A stretch of 64,000 nucleotides of DNA from an uncultured Bacteroidales bacterium (GTDB taxonomy: Bacteria > Bacteroidota > Bacteroidia > Bacteroidales > F082), in the NCBI GenBank assembly GCA_905234765.1, contig CAJOIF010000018.1:1-64000 (forward strand), in the 5' to 3' direction. A model generated the notes under the pieces. It searched no databases, was not told where the DNA came from, and saw nothing but the letters and a program-made list of their open reading frames with translations. Positions 34,222 to 41,562 of this stretch are shown piece after piece. Within the stretch, counting starts at the first letter, position 1. Every line of letters starts with the position of its first letter. The position numbers were made by a program, and so were the translations under genes.

Positions 34222-35442
34222 ATGGATATATTAAACCTCATACGAATTTCGGCGAAAGCCTTGCTGCGCAACAAGACACGCTCAGCCCTTTCCATGCTCG
34301 GCATCGTGATAGGCATAGCTGCCGTCATTGCGGTGGTTAATTTGGGTGAAGGACTGAAGCAAAGCACCGCCAACCAGCTTTCCGACATGGGTACCAACCT
34401 CATCATGGTGATGCGTGCCAACCAAAGGCGTGGTGGTGTCAGCATGGGCTCGGGTAACGTGCAGTCGCTGAAAGTCCATGACTGCGAATTGATTGCCAAG
34501 AATGCCAAAAATGTCACTATGGTCAGCCCAGTGGTCAATAGTGGCGGACAGTTGGTAAATGGTTCCAAGAACTGGTCGGGAACGGTGTATGGAGGCTCGC
34601 CGGATTATCTTGAAATTCGCAAATACGAAATCGCGACGGGTGTCAACTTCACTGAAGATGACGTGAAGAAATACGCCAAGGTCGGGTTGATTGGACAGAC
34701 CATCGTAAAAGAACTTTTCGATGACGGCGAAGACCCCATCGGTAAGACCATCCGTGTGGGCAATATGCCGTTTAAGGTCATCGGCACCTTGAAAGAAAAG
34801 GGACAGAACGGTATGGGTATGGACCAGGACGACCTCGTGGTGATGCCATATTCGACGGTGCAGAAGCGTATGTTGGGTGTGGACTACATCCAGCAAATCG
34901 TGTGTTCTGCCGCTTCCGAGGATGTGGCTGAGGCCGCTGTGGAAGAGATTGAGAACATCCTTCGAGCTTCGCATAAGATTTCTGAGAGTGGTTCCGACGA
35001 TTTTGAAGTGCGCACCCAACAAGAGATGTTGGAGATGATGTCATCCATGACGAGCATGATTACTACTGTATTGGTTGCTATCGCCTTGATTTCCTTGTTG
35101 GTAGGCTGTATCGGCATTATGAACATCATGTATGTCACCGTGACGGAGCGTACCAAGGAAATCGGTTTGCGTATGTCCATCGGCGCCAAGAATGCGGCCA
35201 TTCTGATGCAATTTCTCACCGAGAGTATCATCTTGAGTCTTATCGGTGGAGTGATTGGCTTGATGTTAGGCCTGCTGCTTTCCTATGTGGTTTCGCTGGC
35301 TATGTCGTTGCCTTATGTGATCAATGGGGTATGGATGGTCATTTCCTTTGTCTCTTGCGCCATCCTCGGTCTTATTTCGGGGTTCTTCCCCGCCTTGAAG
35401 GCTTCGCGTACCGACCCGATCAATGCTCTAAGGTACGAATAA
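34222..35442 (+). CDS. MacB-type ABC transporter permease (FtsX-like)
   Basis: 406 aa. An N-terminal membrane helix (~20-40) is followed by a large periplasmic MacB_PCD domain (~45-255), then three C-terminal helices of the FtsX family with the RTKEIGLRMSIGAKNAAIL signature and the terminal KASRTDPINALRYE. With the upstream ATPase, adaptor and TolC-like genes it forms a complete tripartite exporter acting from the periplasm. Substrate is unknown; candidates are peptides, lipids or macrolide-like compounds. Confidence 0.93.
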   Translation: MDILNLIRISAKALLRNKTRSALSMLGIVIGIAAVIAVVNLGEGLKQSTANQLSDMGTNLIMVMRANQRRGGVSMGSGNVQSLKVHDCELIAKNAKNVTMVSPVVNSGGQLVNGSKNWSGTVYGGSPDYLEIRKYEIATGVNFTEDDVKKYAKVGLIGQTIVKELFDDGEDPIGKTIRVGNMPFKVIGTLKEKGQNGMGMDQDDLVVMPYSTVQKRMLGVDYIQQIVCSAASEDVAEAAVEEIENILRASHKISESGSDDFEVRTQQEMLEMMSSMTSMITTVLVAIALISLLVGCIGIMNIMYVTVTERTKEIGLRMSIGAKNAAILMQFLTESIILSLIGGVIGLMLGLLLSYVVSLAMSLPYVINGVWMVISFVSCAILGLISGFFPALKASRTDPINALRYE

Positions 35443-35480
35443 GGTCGAAGGACATTTTTGTCACAAGAATCTCTCAAAAA

Positions 35481-35513
35481 TTGGTGGGAGAAAGCAGGAA
35501 AAGCCTATTTTTG
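35481..35513 (+). promoter_or_regulatory. Promoter of the M28 peptidase gene
   Basis: TTG at 35481 and TATTTTTG at 35506-35513 are 22 bases apart, slightly long; the ATG is 23 bases further on. Confidence 0.5.
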
Positions 35514-35536
35514 CAACAAATTGTAAAAATAGAGCA

Positions 35537-36802
35537 ATGACTAAAAGAACATTTTTCGGAATCCTTATCGCCGTGGCTTTTGCTACGGCGCAGGTAGATG
35601 CACAGGATTTGACGCATTACAAACAGATTGTCAAGGAGTTGAGCTCTTCAAAGTACCAAGGCCGTGGCTATGCCAAGAATGGCGCCAACAAGGCTGGCAA
35701 GTATTTGGAAAAGGAATTCACCAAGGTGGGTGTTGATGAGGTTATATGCCAGCCTTTCAAACTGGATATCAACACTTTCTCAGGAAAGATGAAGATGTGG
35801 GTGGATGGAAAAAAGCAGGTTCCAGGCGTGGACTTCACTGTTCGTGAGTTTAACCCGAGCATCAAGGGCGAGTTCGGACTGTATTACATCGACACGGCCA
35901 AGTATGACTCTGAGAAGATTTTTGCTGATTTGGCAAAACCCGAAAACAAGGGCGTGTTTGTGGTCTGTGATTTCTTGTTCAGCTACAAACATGGGAAGGA
36001 TTTCAAGCGTATGCAAAGCAAGGATTTCGATGCTGTGGCTGGAATGCTGTTCACTTGGGAAGAGCCGATGAAATTCTACAAGGCCTACGGCGAGAAAGTT
36101 CACGATAAGCCTGTCATCTGGGTGCCTTACCGTTTCCCGATGGATGCCAAGACTGTCAAAGTCAACATGGACAACAAGTTTTTGGAGCGTTATGAGTGCT
36201 TCAATGTCATTGCCAAGGTGACTGGCCGCCGACACGACAGTTGCTATGTTTTCACGGCGCATTACGACCATCTGGGCAACCTCGGCAAGAAAGTGTATTA
36301 TGCTGGAGCCAACGACAATGCCTCGGGTACTGCCGCCATTGTCACATTAGCCGCCTATTACGCCAAGAACCGGCCCGAATATGACATGTATTTCATCGCT
36401 TTTTCAGGCGAGGATGCCAATCTTCGCGGATCGGAGTATTTCGCCAAGAATCCCATCGTACCATTGGAGCAGATTAAATATTTGTTCAATATTGACATGA
36501 TTGGCGACAACAACCCTGTGCAGTATTGCGAGGCCAGTGACGAGGGCTTGCGCGGATTCGCCTTGTTTGAGAAAATCAACGGTGAAAAGCACTATTTCAA
36601 GGCGTTGAACCGTGGCAAGTTGGCGGCCAACAGCGACCATTATCCGTTTGCAAGCCGCCATGTGCCGTGCATCTTTTTCGAAAATGAGCAGGGTGATGCG
36701 TTCAAGTATTACCACACCATTTACGACACTTATGAGAACGCGATTTTCGATACTTACGCGCCGATTTTCAAGATTGTGACGGATTTTGTGGAGAGGTATT
36801 AA
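35537..36802 (+). CDS. Secreted M28-family metallopeptidase
   Basis: 421 aa with a signal peptide ending near VDAQ (~23). All expected two-zinc site segments are visible: HYDHLG, GANDNASG, FSGEDANLRGS with the Glu pair, FNIDMIGD, and the last His in YHTIYDTYEN. It probably acts as an aminopeptidase in the periplasm. It is monocistronic with its own promoter. Confidence 0.92.
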   Translation: MTKRTFFGILIAVAFATAQVDAQDLTHYKQIVKELSSSKYQGRGYAKNGANKAGKYLEKEFTKVGVDEVICQPFKLDINTFSGKMKMWVDGKKQVPGVDFTVREFNPSIKGEFGLYYIDTAKYDSEKIFADLAKPENKGVFVVCDFLFSYKHGKDFKRMQSKDFDAVAGMLFTWEEPMKFYKAYGEKVHDKPVIWVPYRFPMDAKTVKVNMDNKFLERYECFNVIAKVTGRRHDSCYVFTAHYDHLGNLGKKVYYAGANDNASGTAAIVTLAAYYAKNRPEYDMYFIAFSGEDANLRGSEYFAKNPIVPLEQIKYLFNIDMIGDNNPVQYCEASDEGLRGFALFEKINGEKHYFKALNRGKLAANSDHYPFASRHVPCIFFENEQGDAFKYYHTIYDTYENAIFDTYAPIFKIVTDFVERY

Positions 36803-36866
36803 TCGACGTAGACCAGAAAACAAGATCCAAGATTTTGGAGCATAAAACATTAAAACTAGAGAACTT

Positions 36867-37136
36867 ATGGAACAAAAATTTTGTCAGAGCTGCGGCATGC
36901 CACTTACTGATGAAGTCCTTGGCACCAATGCCGATGGGAGCAAGAACGAAGACTACTGCATTTATTGCTACAAAGACGGCAAGTTCACGAACGACTGTAC
37001 CATGGACGAGATGATTGAGTTTTGTGCTCAGTTTGTGGACGAGGTCAACAAGAATATGCCCAATCCCATGACAAAGGACGAGTATAAGGGAATGATGCGG
37101 CAGTATTTTCCGATGCTAAAGAGGTGGAAGCAATGA
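36867..37136 (+). CDS. Small zinc-ribbon protein
   Basis: 89 aa. Two CxxC pairs, CQSCGMPL at 6-9 and CIYC at ~31-34, fit a zinc ribbon of the 'putative zinc ribbon domain' family, followed by a helical acidic C-terminus. Its stop overlaps the DUF3795 start codon (ATGA), so the pair is translationally coupled. Function is unknown; nucleic-acid or regulator binding is typical of the fold. Confidence 0.85.
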   Translation: MEQKFCQSCGMPLTDEVLGTNADGSKNEDYCIYCYKDGKFTNDCTMDEMIEFCAQFVDEVNKNMPNPMTKDEYKGMMRQYFPMLKRWKQ

Positions 37137-37468
37137 GTAAAACGATTGCTTTTTGCGGCTTGGACTGCGAAAAATGTAATGCCTACATCGCTACAAAAAA
37201 CAACGACCAAGCCTTGCGGGAAAAAACCGCAAGGCTGTGGTCTGAGTTGAACAACGCCACAATCTTGCCTGAGCATATCAATTGTGAGGGTTGCCGTGTG
37301 GATGGTGTGAAAACTGTTTTCTGTCAAAGTATGTGCGCAATACGTCAGTGTGCGCTGAAAAAAGGTATGACGACTTGTGGCGACTGCCCAGAACTGGTGA
37401 AATGCCCGACGCTTGGAACGGTGATTGCCCATAATCCTGAAGCGTTGAAGAACTTGAAGGAGAAGTGA
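37133..37468 (+). CDS. DUF3795 cysteine-rich protein
   Basis: 111 aa from the ATG overlapping the previous stop. Cysteines are arranged CGLDCEKC, CEGC, CQSMC, CALK, CGDCPELVKCP, as in DUF3795, and are likely metal ligands. It has no signal peptide. The stop TGA overlaps the GTG start of the CDP-alcohol phosphotransferase gene. Function unknown. Confidence 0.85.
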   Translation: MSKTIAFCGLDCEKCNAYIATKNNDQALREKTARLWSELNNATILPEHINCEGCRVDGVKTVFCQSMCAIRQCALKKGMTTCGDCPELVKCPTLGTVIAHNPEALKNLKEK

Positions 37469-37968
37469 AAAACCTTCCAAATGTCATAACAATCCTAAGA
37501 GTTTTAGGTGCGGTTTGCCTCTTGTTTTTCGATGTTGGGGGCTTTGCCTTTTGGGCCATTTATTTCGCTTGCGGTGTAAGCGATATAATGGACGGTTATT
37601 TGGCCCGAAGATTTAGATACGAAAGCAAAACAGGAGCCATGCTAGATAGTCTGGCAGACTTGGTTTTTGTGGCTTGTTGCTGCTATCGATTGATTCTTGT
37701 CTTGGCATTCCCCAAATGGCTGTGGATCTGGGGAGGAGTGATTGTCATAACCAAAGTCATCAACCAAATATCCGCGTTTGTGATGTACAAGAAGTGTCTT
37801 TTCCCTCACACTATGGCAAATAAAGTGACAGGAGTCCTGCTTTTTGTCGGAATTCCTTTGACAGTATTTCTGGAATCAATTGTTCCGATGGTCATTGTGG
37901 CTGCCATTGCGACATTTGCCGCCGTTCATGAAGGACATTTCATCAGGACAAGATTGGAGAAACCATGA
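37465..37968 (+). CDS. CDP-alcohol phosphatidyltransferase family membrane protein
   Basis: 167 aa with a GTG start overlapping the preceding stop. The full catalytic motif D-G-x2-A-R-x8-G-x3-D-x3-D is present as D43-G44, A47-R48, G57, D61 and D65. About five membrane helices follow. It transfers a phosphatidyl or similar group from a CDP-alcohol to an alcohol; at 167 aa it is short, near the size of pgsA-like enzymes. The substrate is not evident and the main pgsA or pssA may be elsewhere. Confidence 0.85.
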   Translation: MKNLPNVITILRVLGAVCLLFFDVGGFAFWAIYFACGVSDIMDGYLARRFRYESKTGAMLDSLADLVFVACCCYRLILVLAFPKWLWIWGGVIVITKVINQISAFVMYKKCLFPHTMANKVTGVLLFVGIPLTVFLESIVPMVIVAAIATFAAVHEGHFIRTRLEKP

Positions 37969-37984
37969 ATTTGACGTATTTTTG
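37953..37984 (+). promoter_or_regulatory. Promoter of the GNAT gene
   Basis: TTG (37953-37955) and TATTTTTG (37977-37984) are 21 bases apart, overlapping the end of the preceding gene; the ATG lies 23 bases on. Confidence 0.6.
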
Positions 37985-38007
37985 CAGCAAAATACTTTGG
38001 TAAAACG

Positions 38008-38529
38008 ATGGAAACAGAGAGAATCCTACTGCGTCCTTGGCGCGAGACCGATGCTGAAGCCTTGTTCAAATACGCCAGTGACCCTGATGTTGGCCCTCGC
38101 GCTGGCTGGCCGCCGCATAAATCGGTGGAAGAAAGTCTGGAGATTATCCGAACCGTGTTTCATAACGATACCAACTGGGCCATCGAACTTAAGGCGACAG
38201 GCGAGGCCATCGGCGCGATAGGATATGGACCTTCATGCGACTGCAAGATTCCTGCCCGCGAGAACGAACCTCTTTGCGGCTATTGGATAGCAAAACCTTA
38301 TTGGAATCAAGGCATTTGCACAGAGGCTCTGCGACTGATGATAGACCATATTCGCAAAACGACAGACATCCTTTCTTTAATCAGCGGTCACTTTATCGAC
38401 AATCCCGCTTCGGGTCGGGTTATGGAGAAATGCGGTTTTGTGCCCACGGGTGAGACCTGCATCGACGAAAATCAGTATCAAGGCAAGGACAGGCCCATAA
38501 GGGTACTGCGACTTGCAATGAGCCGATAA
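38008..38529 (+). CDS. GNAT-family N-acetyltransferase (RimJ-like)
   Basis: 173 aa. It opens with ETERILLRPWRETDAEALF, has the acetyl-CoA pyrophosphate region GYWIAKPYWNQGICTEAL (Q/R-x-x-G-x-G/A type loop) and the family NPASGRVMEKCGFV motif near 130-143. It transfers acetyl from acetyl-CoA to an amine; substrate unknown. It has its own promoter and a strong terminator. Confidence 0.9.
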   Translation: METERILLRPWRETDAEALFKYASDPDVGPRAGWPPHKSVEESLEIIRTVFHNDTNWAIELKATGEAIGAIGYGPSCDCKIPARENEPLCGYWIAKPYWNQGICTEALRLMIDHIRKTTDILSLISGHFIDNPASGRVMEKCGFVPTGETCIDENQYQGKDRPIRVLRLAMSR

Positions 38530-38565
38530 AGCGCGTAGGGCTTCAAAAACGAGTGGAAACAAACC

Positions 38566-38597
38566 AAAAAAGCCAAGGCGTTCACCTTGGCTTTTTT
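38566..38597. terminator. Bidirectional Rho-independent terminator
   Basis: AAAAAAGCCAAGG pairs perfectly with CCTTGGCTTTTTT around CGTTCA. It serves the GNAT gene (plus) and the convergent pheT-secG operon (minus). Confidence 0.9.
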
Positions 38598-38619
38598 GCG
38601 TTTCTGATGTTTTTGCGTA

Positions 38620-38982
38620 TTATTCGGCAGGAGTCTCTGCGGCTGGAGCTTCTGAAGCCGGCATTTCGGCTGCAGGTGCCTCGGCAGCGGGTGCAGCAGG
38701 CATCACATTCTCGATTTGCTGACGCATCTCAGTGTCGAAAACATCGCCTGTCTTGACTTTCTTGGGGATGGTAATGCTCGAAATGAGGCACAACACCACC
38801 AAGATGCCGCCCATTGTCCATGTGGCTTTTTCAAGGAAGTCGGTCGTCTGACGAACGCCCATCATTTGGTTGGCACCTCCGAAATTGGAGACCAAACCGC
38901 CACCTTTTGAGTTCTGAACCAGAACGATCAATCCTAATAACACGCTGACAATCAGGATTAAAATGACTACTAATGTGTACAT
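38620..38982 (-). CDS. secG: Protein translocase subunit SecG with Ala/Pro/Glu tail
   Basis: 120 aa. Two membrane helices (~1-22 and ~55-72) flank the conserved LVQNSKGGGLVSNFGGANQM loop. A C-terminal tail of about 30 residues consists of PAAEAP / PASEAP-type repeats, an extension not needed for SecG function. SecG helps the SecA-driven SecYEG channel. It is the last gene of the operon starting at pheT, two bases after the previous stop. Confidence 0.95.
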   Translation of the reverse strand: MYTLVVILILIVSVLLGLIVLVQNSKGGGLVSNFGGANQMMGVRQTTDFLEKATWTMGGILVVLCLISSITIPKKVKTGDVFDTEMRQQIENVMPAAPAAEAPAAEMPASEAPAAETPAE

Positions 38983-38984
38983 GT

Positions 38985-39803
38985 TTATTGGTTTAATGTT
39001 TGACTTTTCTTTATTCTCTCAATTTGGGCTGCAAAATAACGACTTTTTTCTGGATATTTCAAGCCTAATTTTTCATAAATTGATATTGCCTTGTCAAAAT
39101 AGTTCTGTTTTTCGTAAATTTGAGCCAAAGTCTCGCTGACGATATTCTCTTGGTCAGTGATGCTGTTTTGTGCCACCGAGATGGGGTTGTAGAATTCGGC
39201 TTTGGGTCGTGAAATACTCGGATTCTCAAGTATAAATTTGTCTATCAACTCTTTGCGTGATAGTTTTTTCGGTGTGGGCTCGTTTTTCTCTTTGTTCTGC
39301 TTTTCGGCTTCAAGTTCTTTCAGGCGGGCGGCGATGATGGCTTTCAACTCGTCGAGCGATTTGCGTTTTTCTTCCAGCAAGGCCATCTCGGCGGATAGTT
39401 CTTCGTGACTGCCGCTAAGGTCGATTTCCGGGATGATGAACACCTTCTCGCGGATGATGTTGTTGTTTTCTTCCTCTGTGTCAACGGATTCCATTGAAGT
39501 GAATACATTATCAGTAGGAATGAATTCGTCGGGCAAGGCGGTGGTCTCAGGTTCACTTTCGAAACGATGACGTGCAATCAGAGTATACAGACGCAATTTG
39601 TCACGGTTGGTGACGCTGGCAGCGGCACGTTTCAATTGGCCGTCGTATCGTGGGTCGTCTGTGTTTTGGTAAGCGATGGCTAAAAGGGTTTGACCAACAG
39701 CAAAAAAAGGATAATCGGCCACCATCTGCTCCACATCGTGAATGGCCTCGCCTTTCAGCTTTTCTGGCATCCTCATATATCCTATCACCTGTTTGCTATC
39801 CAT
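38985..39803 (-). CDS. Tetratricopeptide-like protein of the lptE-secG cluster
   Basis: 272 aa from ATG 39803, two bases after the lptE stop; a TTG 9 bases upstream is unlikely. There is no signal peptide. The middle holds a coiled coil (~135-170, AEMALLEEKRKSLDELKAI). The C-terminus (~225-260) reads ETLAQIYEKQNYFDKAISIYEKLGLKYPEKS, a clear TPR unit. It is conserved between lptE and secG in Bacteroidales; its role is unknown. Confidence 0.8.
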   Translation of the reverse strand: MDSKQVIGYMRMPEKLKGEAIHDVEQMVADYPFFAVGQTLLAIAYQNTDDPRYDGQLKRAAASVTNRDKLRLYTLIARHRFESEPETTALPDEFIPTDNVFTSMESVDTEEENNNIIREKVFIIPEIDLSGSHEELSAEMALLEEKRKSLDELKAIIAARLKELEAEKQNKEKNEPTPKKLSRKELIDKFILENPSISRPKAEFYNPISVAQNSITDQENIVSETLAQIYEKQNYFDKAISIYEKLGLKYPEKSRYFAAQIERIKKSQTLNQ

Positions 39804-39805
39804 GC

Positions 39806-40315
39806 TTACCAATTTACCAATGCTTTGTTGAAAATGTCTTCCACTAAGGCTTCGATGATGGTGGCCGTCAGGCTTTCCTGTACGGCGTTGAGGTCCTGGT
39901 CGCTGGGATAGTCCTCATAATGCGAAAAAGTCTGTTCGAAGTCTTTCGTGTCATCGAAGCGGTTGCTGAAACGTACCTTTACGGTGATGGTAAGGCGGTT
40001 CATGGCGGCGGTTTGTGCTGCAGTGATGGCCACGGGCGTAGTCTTGTAGTCGGTGATTTCTCCTTCAAAAGCCAAGTCGCCACCGCTTTCTACCATGTCC
40101 AACGGGGTTTGGTTCATCATTGCGTCGCGCAAAGCTGAAGTGAAATCGTTGCTCAGCATCGGGTTGACGAGTTGGGCATGGTTGGGGAAATACTGCACGG
40201 AGACCGTTTTGGCCTCGGCGGGAATTGACGCGCCCGAGAAGGAATAGATGCCGCAACCTTGGCAAACAAGTGCTAGAGCCAATACCAAAACTGCTATTTT
40301 CGCCTTCATCTTCAT
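39806..40315 (-). CDS. lptE: LPS-assembly lipoprotein LptE
   Basis: 169 aa. The lipoprotein signal ends in LVCQGC (Cys21). The domain matches LptE (CGIYSFSGASIPAEAKTVSV, ...), the plug of the LptD outer-membrane LPS translocon. The start codon overlaps the stop of the sigma-54 regulator gene by ATGA, so it is translationally coupled. Confidence 0.92.
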   Translation of the reverse strand: MKMKAKIAVLVLALALVCQGCGIYSFSGASIPAEAKTVSVQYFPNHAQLVNPMLSNDFTSALRDAMMNQTPLDMVESGGDLAFEGEITDYKTTPVAITAAQTAAMNRLTITVKVRFSNRFDDTKDFEQTFSHYEDYPSDQDLNAVQESLTATIIEALVEDIFNKALVNW

Positions 40316-41562
40316 AGGTTGATGCCGTATTCGTTGATTTTGCGATAAAGGGTGCGTTCGCTGATGCCCAAAGCCTTTGCGGCATCCTTTCGTTTGCCTT
40401 TGTGAGCTTCCAATGCCTTGATAATCATCTCTTTTTCATGATGTTCCAAGGAGAGCGTCTCTGGCATACCGATCGTTGAGCCTGTCGACATAACCCCATA
40501 ATGGGTATCTTCAGCAGGGACAAATTCAGTGAATTCTTGTTCGCTAACCTCGGGCTCGTGTTGGCTGACGCGGGTCACCACGGTGTCGCCAATCTGGGTT
40601 ACAGGTGTGGCTTGGACGTAGTTTGTCTCAATTGGGTGCCCACTGTTCATGTTGTTGACTTGAGCACGTAACTCGGCGATGTCTTTCTTCATGTCGAACA
40701 GCACACGGTAGAGCAGGTCTCGTTCCGACATGCCGTCGGGGGTGTCTTCACGTGGTAACAATACGGGCAAGGCACTCTGTATCCGATTAGGCAGGTATTT
40801 CGCCAATGTCTCCGCCGTGATGTTACGCTCGGTCTCCATAATGGAAATCTGTTCGGTAACGTTTTTCAACTGGCGGATGTTGCCGTCCCAGCGGTAGTTC
40901 TCCATCATTTTCAAAGCGTCGGCATTCAAAGTGATGGGTGGGATGTGGTTGCGTTCGGCGAAGTCGGCGGCAAACTTGCGGAACAAGAGCGGGATGTCGG
41001 CTTTCCTTTCGCGCAAGGCGGGGATATGAATCGGGATGGTGTTCAATCTATAATAAAGGTCCTCGCGAAAACGGCCTTTCTCAATGGCTAAAGGCAGATC
41101 GACATTGGTGGCGGCCACGATTCTGACATTGGTCTTCATCACCTTATTGCCACCCACTCGAATGAACTCGCCGTTTTCGAGGACGCGCAACAGTCGGGCT
41201 TGTGTGGAGAGGGGCAGCTCGCCAACCTCGTCCAAGAACAAAGTGCCTTTGTCGGCAATCTCAAAGTAGCCCTTGCGTTCATTGACGGCACCCGTGAACG
41301 AGCCTTTCTCGTGACCGAACAGCTCCGAGTCGATGGTGCCCTCGGGGATGGCACCGCAGTTCACGGCAAAATATTGGCCATGCTTGCGCGCGCTGTTTTG
41401 ATGGATGATCTTCGGAAACACGTCTTTACCTGTGCCGCTCTCGCCCGTGATGAGCACGGTGAGGTCAGTGGCGGCCACCTGTGCCGCGATGCCGATGGCG
41501 CGGTCCAACTCAGGGTCGGTGCCGATGATGCCGAAGGTGCGTTTTATTACTTGTACGTCCAT
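40312..41562 (-). CDS. Sigma-54-dependent transcriptional regulator without receiver domain
   Basis: 416 aa. It starts directly with the AAA+ domain: Walker A GESGTGKD at 40-47, the sigma-54 contact loop GSFTGA at 87-92, Walker B GTLFLDEVGELP at ~107-118. A Fis-type helix-turn-helix ends the protein (DAAKALGISERTLYRKINEY, ~390-412). No sensory or receiver domain is present, so it is probably controlled by amount or by a partner protein. The ATG overlaps the pheT stop by one base, and lptE follows, an arrangement found in other Bacteroidales. Confidence 0.93.
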   Translation of the reverse strand: MDVQVIKRTFGIIGTDPELDRAIGIAAQVAATDLTVLITGESGTGKDVFPKIIHQNSARKHGQYFAVNCGAIPEGTIDSELFGHEKGSFTGAVNERKGYFEIADKGTLFLDEVGELPLSTQARLLRVLENGEFIRVGGNKVMKTNVRIVAATNVDLPLAIEKGRFREDLYYRLNTIPIHIPALRERKADIPLLFRKFAADFAERNHIPPITLNADALKMMENYRWDGNIRQLKNVTEQISIMETERNITAETLAKYLPNRIQSALPVLLPREDTPDGMSERDLLYRVLFDMKKDIAELRAQVNNMNSGHPIETNYVQATPVTQIGDTVVTRVSQHEPEVSEQEFTEFVPAEDTHYGVMSTGSTIGMPETLSLEHHEKEMIIKALEAHKGKRKDAAKALGISERTLYRKINEYGINL

